A stretch of DNA of 54,980 bases. Source: Actinomyces bouchesdurhonensis. Its GTDB lineage: Bacteria > Actinomycetota > Actinomycetes > Actinomycetales > Actinomycetaceae. The stretch is from NCBI RefSeq assembly GCF_900128465.1, contig NZ_LT635868.1, forward strand, positions 456,649 through 511,628. The letters run 5' to 3'. The notes under the pieces are model-generated. The model worked only from the letters and a program-made list of their open reading frames with translations, was not told where the DNA came from and did no database searches. The translations under genes and the position numbers were made by a program. Positions 22,265 to 30,849 of this stretch are shown here, one piece after another; position 1 is the first letter of the stretch, and each line of letters opens with the position of its first letter.

Positions 22265-22275
<11 letters not shown>
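19885..22275 (-). CDS. cation-translocating P-type ATPase (CtpE/YoaB-like)
   Basis: Membrane metal pump of about 796 aa. Visible landmarks: TM1-2, actuator LLTGESHPV, TM4 motif GMIPQGLVLLTS, phosphorylation site CLDKTGTLT, hinge MTGDGVNDALALKDADLG and four to six C-terminal helices. It lacks N-terminal metal-binding Cys domains and so belongs with the P2-like group that includes mycobacterial CtpE (Ca2+ uptake) and firmicute YoaB (Mn2+ export). The GTG at 22275 is chosen because AGGGGG lies six bases upstream; two ATGs slightly upstream lack spacing. It overlaps terC and is third in an operon behind a yybP-ykoY riboswitch, so Mn2+ export is the best inference; Ca2+ transport is the alternative. 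Confidence 0.92.
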
Positions 22276-23263
<988 letters not shown>

Positions 23264-23303
23264 GAGTACCTCTTAACTATTCGTCCGGGAAATTTTATCG
23301 CCC

Positions 23304-24305
23304 TCAGGCGGCGCTGTCGTCGCTTCCACGGCGAACACGAGACGCGGCGAGCGAAGCTGCGACCGTGATCATGATCGTGACCACGATGAATCCGAGCGAG
23401 AAAGCGATCGACGGCTCGGGGACCGTCGTGATCTCGTGACCGCCGTTAATGAAGGGCAGCTCATTGGTGTGCAGCGCGTGGTTGATGAGCTTGAAGCCAA
23501 TGAACCCGAGAATCGCGGCGAGGCCGTAGTGCAGGAACACGATGCGGTCGAGCAGGCCGTCGATGAGGAAATAGAGCTGACGCAGCCCCAGCAGCGAGAA
23601 CGCGTTGGCGGCGAACACCAGGTAGGCCTCGGAGGTCAGCGAGTAGATCGCGGGGATCGAATCGACGGCAAACATGACGTCGGCGGTACCGATCGCGATG
23701 ACGCACAGCAGCATCGGCGTGATATACGTGCGTCCACCGTGGCGGTACAGCATGCGCGAGCCGATGAAACCGTCGGTGACGGGCACGACCTTCGACACCC
23801 AGCGCACGATCGACGGCGGGCGGTAGTCCTCGTCCTCCTCGTCGCCGCCGATGCCCTCACGAACCTGACTGATTGCGGTCCACATGAGCCACGCGCCGAA
23901 GAGGTAGAACACCCACGAGAAGTTCTCGATGAGCGCGGCGCCCGCGAGAATGAAGATGAGGCGCAGCACCAGCGCGATGACGATGCCCGCCAGCAGGACC
24001 TCCTGCTGATTCTTGCGGGGCACGCGGAAAGTCGACAGGATAATGACAAAGACAAAGAGGTTGTCAATGCTTAGCGCCTTCTCGGTGATGTAGCCGCCCA
24101 GGTATTCCTGTCCGTATTGCGGCCCCCAGAGCGCCCACACGATGCCGCCAAAAATCAGGGCGATCGCGATGTAGGCGATGGACCACCAGGTCGCTTCCTT
24201 GAGCGTTGGTTCGTGGGGGGTGCGGACGTGGCCGACGATGTCGACGACGATCATGGTCACGATGATGCCGGCCAGGACGATCCAGGCGAGCGCGTGCACG
24301 TGCAT
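23304..24305 (-). CDS. TerC-family membrane protein, paralogue A (riboswitch-controlled)
   Basis: First gene of the metal-export operon; 333 aa, about eight to nine helices. Acidic TerC motifs are KALSIDNLFVFVI and MFAVDSIPAIYS. ATG at 24305 follows GGAGG after eight spacer bases; the longer open frame to 24419 covers the riboswitch and is an artefact. Its ribosome binding site is the 3' arm of a perfect 10-bp hairpin, and the other arm is also the 3' strand of the riboswitch P1 helix. Translation should thus depend on the riboswitch state. Confidence 0.93.
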   Translation of the reverse strand: MHVHALAWIVLAGIIVTMIVVDIVGHVRTPHEPTLKEATWWSIAYIAIALIFGGIVWALWGPQYGQEYLGGYITEKALSIDNLFVFVIILSTFRVPRKNQQEVLLAGIVIALVLRLIFILAGAALIENFSWVFYLFGAWLMWTAISQVREGIGGDEEDEDYRPPSIVRWVSKVVPVTDGFIGSRMLYRHGGRTYITPMLLCVIAIGTADVMFAVDSIPAIYSLTSEAYLVFAANAFSLLGLRQLYFLIDGLLDRIVFLHYGLAAILGFIGFKLINHALHTNELPFINGGHEITTVPEPSIAFSLGFIVVTIMITVAASLAASRVRRGSDDSAA

Positions 24306-24313
24306 ACGTGGGG

Positions 24314-24340
24314 CCTCCGGTACGAGTCGGGTACCGGAGG
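24314..24340 (-). promoter_or_regulatory. expression platform: RBS-masking hairpin of terC
   Basis: A perfect 10-bp hairpin (24340-24331 with 24323-24314) places the terC GGAGG in its 3' arm. Its 5' arm, CCTCCGGTAC, contains the P1 3' strand of the aptamer, so the two helices exclude each other: ligand-bound P1 should free the ribosome site. Confidence 0.8.
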
Positions 24341-24443
24341 TCTCCTCCCGCCAGTCATTCCTGGCCGGTGACGCCGGAGGCCGCGCCGCGTGGGCGGGCC
24401 GTCGTGATGACGACGCCACTGTTGGTGGGAGTACTCCCCTCCG
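24335..24443 (-). ncRNA. yybP-ykoY (Mn2+) riboswitch aptamer
   Basis: Read on the minus strand, the leader of terC shows the conserved signature of the yybP-ykoY class in order: P1 5' strand CGGAGG (24443-24438), loop motif GGGGAGTA (24439-24432), CGTCATCACG (24412-24403), CACCGG (24370-24365) and the closing GAGACCTCC (24344-24336) that contains the P1 3' strand CCTCCG. This class binds Mn2+ at the junction of two loops and commonly controls terC-like and P-type ATPase genes, exactly the genes that follow. No clear promoter -35 was found; a TAGACT lies just upstream (about 24457-24462). The identification is from motif matching by eye, not from a covariance search. Confidence 0.85.
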
Positions 24444-24581
24444 CTAACACTTCTAGTCTAGTCAGACACAGCGACGGGCGCGCTCACCCAGGTAAGTGGC
24501 GTCTGTCGCTCACCGAATCGTGGGCCACGGGGACGAGGCCGCCGCGTGCTCGCGTGAGCCTGCCGACGGCGTCTGGTCGGC

Positions 24582-26663
24582 TCAGTGGGCGCGCTTCATG
24601 GCGCGCAGTTCCTTCTTGAGATCCTCGATTTCGTCGCGTAGGCGCGCCGCGACCTCGAACTGGAGGTGCTGGGCGGCGGTCATCATCTGGGCAGACAGCT
24701 CCTCGATGAGTTCGGCAAGCTCAGCCTCCGCGCGCTGACCAGGATTCGAGACGGCAGGCGTCGCAGCCGCACCTCGGTCGCGCGCGCTCTTCTCCTTGCG
24801 GTACCCGCCCTCGAGGAGGGTCTGCGTGTCAACCTGCTCGCGGGCGAGCATGTCGGTGACGTCCGAGATCTTCTTACGCAGCGGCTGCGGGTCGATGCCG
24901 TGCTCCTTGTTGTAGGCGATCTGGATCTCGCGGCGACGCATCGTCTCGGAGATGGCCTCGTTCATGGAGTCCGTCATGTTGTCCGCGTACATGTGGACTT
25001 CGCCGGACACGTTTCGTGCGGCGCGACCGATCGTCTGGATGAGCGAGCGGGTCGAGCGCAGGAAGCCTTCCTTGTCGGCGTCGAGGATGGACACGAGGGA
25101 GACCTCGGGCAGGTCCAGGCCCTCGCGCAGCAGGTTGATGCCCACGAGCACGTCGAAGGTACCCAGGCGCAGTTCGCGCAGCAGCTCGACGCGGCGCAGC
25201 GTGTCGACGTCGGAGTGCAGGTACTCGACTTTGACGCCGCGCTCGGCCAGGTAGGTCGTGAGCTCCTCGGCCATCTTCTTCGTGAGCGTGGTGACAAGGA
25301 CGCGCTCGTCTCGTTCGACGCGCAGGCGCACCTGTTCGAGGAGATCGTCGATCTGCCCCTCGGTGGGCTTGACGACGACGAGCGGATCGACCAGGCCCGT
25401 CGGGCGGATGATCTGCTCGACCACCCCGTCGGAGCGCTCAAGCTCGTAGGGGCCGGGCGTCGCGGACAGGTAGACGGTCTGGCCGATGCGCGCCGTGAAC
25501 TCGTCCCACTTGAGGGGGCGGTTGTCCATCGCGGAGGGCAGACGAAACCCATAGTCGACGAGGGTGCGCTTACGCGACATGTCACCCTCGAACATCGCGC
25601 CGATCTGCGGGACGGTCACGTGCGACTCATCGATGATGAGCAGGAAGTCGTCGGGGAAGTAGTCCAGCAGCGTGTGCGGCGGCGTGCCGGGTCCGCGCCC
25701 GTCGATGTGACGCGAGTAGTTTTCCACGCCCGAACACGACCCGATCTCCTTGAGCATCTCCAGGTCGAAGGTCGTGCGCATGCGCAGGCGCTGTTCCTCG
25801 AGGAGCTTGTTCTGGCCGCGGAACCACGCGAGCCGATCATCCAGCTCTTCTTCGATGGAGGCGATCGCCTTTTTCATGCGTTCCTCGCCGGCCACATAGT
25901 GCGAGGCCGGGAACAGGTAGGTGTGGTCGACCTGGTCGATCACGTCACCAGTGAGCGGGTGTAGCACCGCGAGGGAATCAATCTCGTCACCGAACATCTC
26001 AATGCGGATCGCGAGCTCCTCGTAGACGGGGATGATCTCGATCGTGTCGCCGCGCACGCGGAACGTGCCGCGCGTGAAGGCCATGTCGTTGCGCACGTAC
26101 TGCATGGCGACGAAGCGCCGCAGCAGGGTATCGCGGTCGATAATCATGCCGCGGCTCAGCTCGATCATGCGCGCCACGTACTCCTCGGGGGTGCCGAGGC
26201 CGTAGATGCAGGACACGGAGGAGACGACGACCGTGTCGCGGCGGGTGAGCAGGGAGTTCGTGGCGCTGTGCCGCAGTCGCTCGACCTCATCGTTGATCGA
26301 GGAATCCTTCTCGATGAACGTGTCCGTCTGGGGGACGTAGGCCTCGGGCTGGTAGTAGTCGTAGTAGGAGACGAAGTACTCGACGGCGTTATTGGGCAGC
26401 AGCTCGCGGAACTCGGCCGCAAGCTGCGCGGCGAGCGTCTTGTTGGGTTCCAGGACCAGCGCGGGACGCTGAAGCTCTTCGATGAGCCAGGCGGTGGTCG
26501 CGCTCTTGCCCGTGCCAGTGGCACCCATGAGGACGACGTCCTGCTCGCCGTCGCGAATGCGAGCGGCCAGCTCACGGATCGCCTTGGGCTGGTCGCCCGA
26601 CGGCGTGTAGGGGGAGATGACCTCGAAGGGCTTGTCCTGGCGGATGACGGGGGTTTCGCTCAC
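24582..26663 (-). CDS. uvrB: UvrB, excinuclease ABC subunit B
   Basis: DNA helicase-like damage-verifying subunit of nucleotide excision repair. The 693-aa protein has Walker [16 protein letters not shown] (about 42-56), the beta-hairpin region [14 protein letters not shown], helicase motif [12 protein letters not shown] and a C-terminal UVR domain ([20 protein letters not shown]) that pairs with UvrC. The GTG at 26663 directly follows GGGGA, closer than usual; TAGCGT six bases upstream might act as a -10 for a nearly leaderless message. It follows coaE by 94 bases, and the terC riboswitch region lies downstream. Confidence 0.97.
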   Translation of the reverse strand: MSETPVIRQDKPFEVISPYTPSGDQPKAIRELAARIRDGEQDVVLMGATGTGKSATTAWLIEELQRPALVLEPNKTLAAQLAAEFRELLPNNAVEYFVSYYDYYQPEAYVPQTDTFIEKDSSINDEVERLRHSATNSLLTRRDTVVVSSVSCIYGLGTPEEYVARMIELSRGMIIDRDTLLRRFVAMQYVRNDMAFTRGTFRVRGDTIEIIPVYEELAIRIEMFGDEIDSLAVLHPLTGDVIDQVDHTYLFPASHYVAGEERMKKAIASIEEELDDRLAWFRGQNKLLEEQRLRMRTTFDLEMLKEIGSCSGVENYSRHIDGRGPGTPPHTLLDYFPDDFLLIIDESHVTVPQIGAMFEGDMSRKRTLVDYGFRLPSAMDNRPLKWDEFTARIGQTVYLSATPGPYELERSDGVVEQIIRPTGLVDPLVVVKPTEGQIDDLLEQVRLRVERDERVLVTTLTKKMAEELTTYLAERGVKVEYLHSDVDTLRRVELLRELRLGTFDVLVGINLLREGLDLPEVSLVSILDADKEGFLRSTRSLIQTIGRAARNVSGEVHMYADNMTDSMNEAISETMRRREIQIAYNKEHGIDPQPLRKKISDVTDMLAREQVDTQTLLEGGYRKEKSARDRGAAATPAVSNPGQRAEAELAELIEELSAQMMTAAQHLQFEVAARLRDEIEDLKKELRAMKRAH

Positions 26664-26757
26664 TCCCCTACGCTACCGCCCGGGCGCGCCCGTCGCCCGG
26701 ACAACGCACCCTGGTTCGCGACGAGCGTGGCGAACCCCGGCCTCATCGATGCTCCCC

Positions 26758-27438
26758 CTAGAGGTCGATGGTCAGCCAACGCTCCCACACCTGCGTGCAC
26801 ACCTGCGCCAGATCGTCCGTGCTTCCGCAGTTATCGATCCACACGTGCGCGATTGCTCGCCTTTGATCAGACGAGGCCTGGGCGCGGATCCGGGCGCGCG
26901 CGTCCTCGGGCGGCACTCCCCTGCCCCCCAGACGCGCAACACGCTCCTCGACGGGGGCATCGACAATGACAACAGCGTCAAAACGGTCAGCATAGTCGCC
27001 CTCGACGAGGAGCGGAATATCGTAGATGGCAAGCGACCCCGCGGGGGCAGCGCTCAGGATCTCCCAGGCGCGACGCTCGATGGCTGGGTGCGTGATGGCG
27101 TTGAGTGCTGCGACGCGCTCCTCGGCTCCCTCGCCCGCGAACACACGCCGAGCCAGGCCCGCACGATCGAGAGTCCCGTCAGGCCGAATCAGGTCCGCCC
27201 CGAAGCGCGCGGCAACCTCGGCGAGGGTACCCTTCCCAGGCTCCATTATCTCGCGCGCGATGGCATCGGCGTCCGCGACGACGGCGCCCAACGAAGCGAA
27301 GGTGGCAGTCACGGTGGACTTACCGGAGCCAATCCCACCGCTGACCGCGACCACGCGGGAGGGCCCCGCTGTGCGAGCCGGACCCAGGGGGCGCAGGAGC
27401 GTGGCGGAGCATCGCCCGCACGAAAGTGACGTCGTCAT
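26758..27438 (-). CDS. coaE: dephospho-CoA kinase
   Basis: Last step of coenzyme A synthesis: phosphorylates the 3'-OH of dephospho-CoA. P-loop AVSGGIGSGKSTVTATFA, then VVADADAIAREIMEPG and LVEGDYADRFDAVVIVDAP are typical. The ATG at 27438 gives 226 aa with a 26-residue N-terminal extension containing CGRC; a start 16 codons further up (27486) is also open. GAAGGA lies 11 bases before the chosen ATG. It is divergent from brnQ and precedes uvrB, a common actinobacterial neighbourhood. Confidence 0.95.
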   Translation of the reverse strand: MTTSLSCGRCSATLLRPLGPARTAGPSRVVAVSGGIGSGKSTVTATFASLGAVVADADAIAREIMEPGKGTLAEVAARFGADLIRPDGTLDRAGLARRVFAGEGAEERVAALNAITHPAIERRAWEILSAAPAGSLAIYDIPLLVEGDYADRFDAVVIVDAPVEERVARLGGRGVPPEDARARIRAQASSDQRRAIAHVWIDNCGSTDDLAQVCTQVWERWLTIDL

Positions 27439-27529
27439 CGCACCAGCGTATCCTTCCTGCGGTTGCGTATACGTACCCTCATGCAAGAATTGGTGCTGTT
27501 AAAGCCCCCACACAACACAGTGAGTAGCA

Positions 27530-28879
27530 GTGACGCACACAGTCAACGACGATTCCACCCACCGCTCAGGTACCGCGGTCCTTATCGCGACCTCACTGAC
27601 GCTCTTCTCTATGTTCTTTGGGGCCGGTAACCTTATTTTCCCGCCGATCATGGGTGCGTCCGCCGGCTCGAACGTGACCCCCGCGATGATCGGCTTCCTT
27701 ATCGGCGGCGTTGCTCTCCCCGTCATCTCGATCATCACGATCGCCCTGTCCGGCAGCGACATCCGTGACCTTGTCAACCGCGCCGGAAAGTCCTTCGGCC
27801 TCGTCTTCTCGGTGTTGGTCTACCTGTCCATCGGCGCGTTTTATGCCCTCCCGCGGACGGGTGCCGTCTCCTTCTCGACGGCTATCGCGCCCGTCATCGG
27901 TACGAAGTCAGTGCTCGCCTCGGTCCTCTTCAACTTGATCTTCTTTGGGATCGCCTTTTACCTGTGTTGGAACCCGACAAACATTATCGACAGCCTCGGC
28001 AAGGTGCTCACACCTATCCTGCTGGGCCTGCTCGTCCTCCTCGTGTTTCTCTGCCTGGCATCACTGCCGGCTTCGCACGACGCACCCACCGGCGAGTACG
28101 TCCACAACCCTCTGGCCGCCGGCCTGTTGGAAGGCTACATGACGATGGATTCCATCGCGGCTTTGGCCTTCGGCATCATCGTCGTCACGTCGCTGGGGCA
28201 CACCGGCGGCGGCATCGGCGCCAAGGTCGTGCGCCGCACCTCCACCGCGGCACTCATCGCTGGTGCGCTCCTGGGCGTGGTCTACGTCGGCCTGGGCCTG
28301 ATCGGACACGTCATCCCCAACGCGCAGAGTTACACGGACGGCGCGAGCCTCCTGGCCGATGCGGCGCGCTCGACGATGGGCTGGCCGGGTCACATCGTCT
28401 TCGGTCTCATCGTGCTCACAGCCTGTATGACGACCGCGGTGGGACTCATCGCCGCCACGTCGGAGTTCTTTAACCGTCTGCTGCCCTCGATCTCCTACCG
28501 GGCGTGGATGATCCTCTTCACGCTCATCTCCTTCGTGCTGGCGTCCGCGGGCCTGTCGTCGGTGCTCGCGATCGCGGTGCCGATCATCACCTTCCTCTAC
28601 CCGATCGCCATCACGGTCGTCTTCATGACGATCGTGACCCATCCCTTCCGCCTGGCCACGCCCGCGACCTGGACCTTCCGCCTGGGCGCGTGGATGGCCG
28701 CCGCGTGGTCGGGGGCGACGACGCTCGCGCAGGTCGGCGTCGCCACCGACCGCTTCAACTCCCTGCTCATGTTGAGCCCGCTCCAAGCCAACCAGCTCGG
28801 CTGGATCGTGCCGACGCTCTGTGCCGCAATCGTCGGCGCATGCGTGGACGTGGCGCTGTTGAAGCGATCTGCTGCCTGA
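27530..28879 (+). CDS. brnQ: branched-chain amino acid carrier (BrnQ, LIVCS family)
   Basis: Sodium or proton-coupled importer of leucine, isoleucine and valine. The 449-aa protein has about 12 hydrophobic segments; family marks are FSMFFGAGNLIFPPIMG near the N-terminus, LPRTGAVSFSTA and MDSIAALAFGIIVV. The start is the GTG at 27530 (no strong ribosome site nearby), 91 bases from the divergent coaE. A hairpin follows the stop. No regulator such as Lrp lies adjacent. Confidence 0.95.
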   Translation: MTHTVNDDSTHRSGTAVLIATSLTLFSMFFGAGNLIFPPIMGASAGSNVTPAMIGFLIGGVALPVISIITIALSGSDIRDLVNRAGKSFGLVFSVLVYLSIGAFYALPRTGAVSFSTAIAPVIGTKSVLASVLFNLIFFGIAFYLCWNPTNIIDSLGKVLTPILLGLLVLLVFLCLASLPASHDAPTGEYVHNPLAAGLLEGYMTMDSIAALAFGIIVVTSLGHTGGGIGAKVVRRTSTAALIAGALLGVVYVGLGLIGHVIPNAQSYTDGASLLADAARSTMGWPGHIVFGLIVLTACMTTAVGLIAATSEFFNRLLPSISYRAWMILFTLISFVLASAGLSSVLAIAVPIITFLYPIAITVVFMTIVTHPFRLATPATWTFRLGAWMAAAWSGATTLAQVGVATDRFNSLLMLSPLQANQLGWIVPTLCAAIVGACVDVALLKRSAA

Positions 28880-28889
28880 CCTCCATCAC

Positions 28890-28918
28890 AGACCCCGCAT
28901 GATCGGCGAGCGGGGTCT
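28890..28918 (+). terminator. terminator after brnQ
   Basis: A 9-bp stem (28890-28898 with 28910-28918) begins 10 bases after the brnQ stop; no long T-run. Confidence 0.65.
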
Positions 28919-29150
28919 CGTTGAGCGGGATCTCGTTGTCTGTGCGCCGCGGCCACGACGCAACCCCGAGCAAAAGTCGCACGTAATTTACAACGGTCAG
29001 TTTTCGACTCCCTCTCAAAACGTTGCAATTCCAACGATGCGATGTCAATGTTTGAAATACTCGCAAGGGAATTACGTGCGAGATTGCTGAGCAACCAGGC
29101 CGGTCGGAGATCTGGATAAGGCAGGACTTGGCGGCAGCCAGAAATCAGAT
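28919..29150. other. gene-free region with long inverted repeat
   Basis: About 230 bases, richer in A and T than the flanks, with no credible ORF. It contains a perfect 12-bp inverted repeat, 28977-28988 and 29070-29081, separated by 81 bases that hold a smaller CGTTG/CAACG hairpin near 29022-29037. The right half also forms a competing hairpin CTCGCA/TGCGAG at 29060-29082. A structured RNA or a small mobile element remnant are both possible; the function is unknown. Confidence 0.45.
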
Positions 29151-29189
29151 AAAAAGTGGTGGCCCCCAGGAAAACCTGGGGACCACCAC
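29151..29189 (-). terminator. rho-independent terminator of rpsA
   Basis: 15-base stem with one mismatch (29156-29170 with 29175-29189), AAAA loop on the plus strand, followed on the minus strand by TTTTT. It lies 55 bases after the rpsA stop. Confidence 0.9.
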
Positions 29190-29243
29190 TCATGCGTTCA
29201 CTGACGTGAACTGACGATTCGAAGCTCAGTCACAACGACCGAT

Positions 29244-30680
29244 TCAGTTGTTCGTCAGCTTCTCACGCAGCGCGGCCAGGGCCTCGTCGGACGCAAGGGT
29301 GCCCTCGTTGTCGACCGGGGTCGAGTAGGAGGCCTGCTCCTCGATGGAGGGAGCCGCTTCGGCGTCCTCTTCGAGGGCCTTGCGGACCTGAGCCTTGTGG
29401 GCCTCCCAGCGGGCCTGAGCCTCGGCGTACTGAGCTTCCCACGCCTCGCGCTGAGCGTCGAAGCCTTCCATCCACTCCTGAGTCTCCGGATCGAAGCCCT
29501 CAGGGTACTTGTAGTTGCCGTCCTCGTCGTACTCGGCGGCCATGCCATAGAGCGAAGGATCGAACTCTTCAGAGTTCGGGTCGACGCCCTCGTTGGCCTG
29601 CTTGAGGGACAGGGAGATGCGGCGACGCTCCAGGTCAATGTCGATGACCTTGACGAAGACCTCTTCGCCGACCTTGACGACCTGGTCCGGCAGCTCGACG
29701 TGGCGCTGAGCCAGCTCGGAGATGTGGACGAGGCCCTCGATGCCGTCCTCGACGCGCACGAACGCGCCGAAGGGGACCAGCTTGGTGACCTTGCCGGGCA
29801 CAACCTGGCCGATGGCGTGGGTGCGGGCGAAGGCCTGCCACGGATCTTCCTGGGTAGCCTTGAGGGACAGGGAGACGCGCTCGCGATCCATGTCGACGTC
29901 GAGAACCTCGACGGTGACTTCCTGGCCAACCTCGACGACCTCGGACGGGTGGTCGATGTGCTTCCAGGACAGCTCGGAGACGTGAACCAGGCCGTCGACA
30001 CCACCAAGATCGACGAAGGCGCCGAAGTTGACGATGGAGGAGACGACGCCGGAGCGCACCTGACCCTTCTGGAGGGTGTGCAGGAAGTTCGTGCGGACCT
30101 CGGACTGGGTCTGCTCGAGCCACGCGCGGCGAGACAGGACCACGTTGTTGCGGTTCTTGTCGAGTTCGATGATCTTCGCTTCGATCTCGCGACCGATGTA
30201 GGGGGCGAGGTCGCGGACACGACGCATCTCGACGAGAGAGGCGGGCAGGAAGCCGCGCAGACCGATGTCGAGGATCAGGCCGCCCTTGACGACCTCGATG
30301 ACGGTGCCGGTGACGACGCCGTCCTCTTCCTTGACCTTTTCGATCTTGCCCCACGCACGCTCGTACTGAGCGCGCTTCTTCGACAGGAGGAGGCGGCCTT
30401 CCTTGTCTTCCTTCTGGAGGACGAGCGCCTCGATCTGGTCGCCCACGGCAACGACGTCGTCGGGGTTGACGTCATGCTTGATGGACAGCTCACGAGAGAG
30501 GATGACACCCTCGGTCTTGTAGCCGATGTCAAGGAGGACCTCGTCGTGGTCGACCTTGACGACAGTGCCCTCGACGATGTCACCATCGTTGAAGTACTTG
30601 ATGGTCTCGTCGATGGCTGCGATCAGGTCTGCTTCCGAACCAATGTCGTTGATAGCGACCTGCGGCGTATTCGTGGTCAT
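29244..30680 (-). CDS. rpsA: 30S ribosomal protein S1
   Basis: RNA-binding ribosomal protein that recruits mRNA. The 478-aa protein has four S1 domains: first near 37-105 (DGDIVEGTVVKVDHDEVLLD), second GVVTGTVIEVVKGGLILD, third VRSGVVSSIVNFGAFVDLGG and fourth VVPGKVTKLVPFGAFVRV. It ends in an acidic, Trp- and Gln-rich tail, as in other actinobacteria. The ATG at 30680 follows GGAGA; the frame is open upstream for 284 codons, but that is antisense-like noise over polA. TAAACT at 30780-30775 is a possible -10 about 95 bases before the start. Confidence 0.97.
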   Translation of the reverse strand: MTTNTPQVAINDIGSEADLIAAIDETIKYFNDGDIVEGTVVKVDHDEVLLDIGYKTEGVILSRELSIKHDVNPDDVVAVGDQIEALVLQKEDKEGRLLLSKKRAQYERAWGKIEKVKEEDGVVTGTVIEVVKGGLILDIGLRGFLPASLVEMRRVRDLAPYIGREIEAKIIELDKNRNNVVLSRRAWLEQTQSEVRTNFLHTLQKGQVRSGVVSSIVNFGAFVDLGGVDGLVHVSELSWKHIDHPSEVVEVGQEVTVEVLDVDMDRERVSLSLKATQEDPWQAFARTHAIGQVVPGKVTKLVPFGAFVRVEDGIEGLVHISELAQRHVELPDQVVKVGEEVFVKVIDIDLERRRISLSLKQANEGVDPNSEEFDPSLYGMAAEYDEDGNYKYPEGFDPETQEWMEGFDAQREAWEAQYAEAQARWEAHKAQVRKALEEDAEAAPSIEEQASYSTPVDNEGTLASDEALAALREKLTNN

Positions 30681-30812
30681 GTAGTAGTTTCTCCGAAACG
30701 GACTGGATAGTAGATGGACAGTTCCAGCGCCTGCGGACGAATGCGGATGCACCTGTCCCCAGGCACCGCGGTCCAGTTTAGCAGCCTTGGACGCGCAAAT
30801 GTGACGAATGTA

Positions 30813-30831
30813 GCGCCACTTTACGTGGCGT
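30813..30831 (-). terminator. weak hairpin after polA
   Basis: A 6-bp stem (30814-30819 with 30825-30830) with a TTTAC loop 19 bases past the polA stop; weak, without a clear T-run. Confidence 0.35.
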
Positions 30832-30849
30832 GCGTCGCCAAGTCGGCGC

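Noticed and set aside
23264-23303. A second riboswitch before the second terC
   Set aside because: Only 40 bases are available and none of the aptamer motifs occur; the gene is part of the upstream operon.
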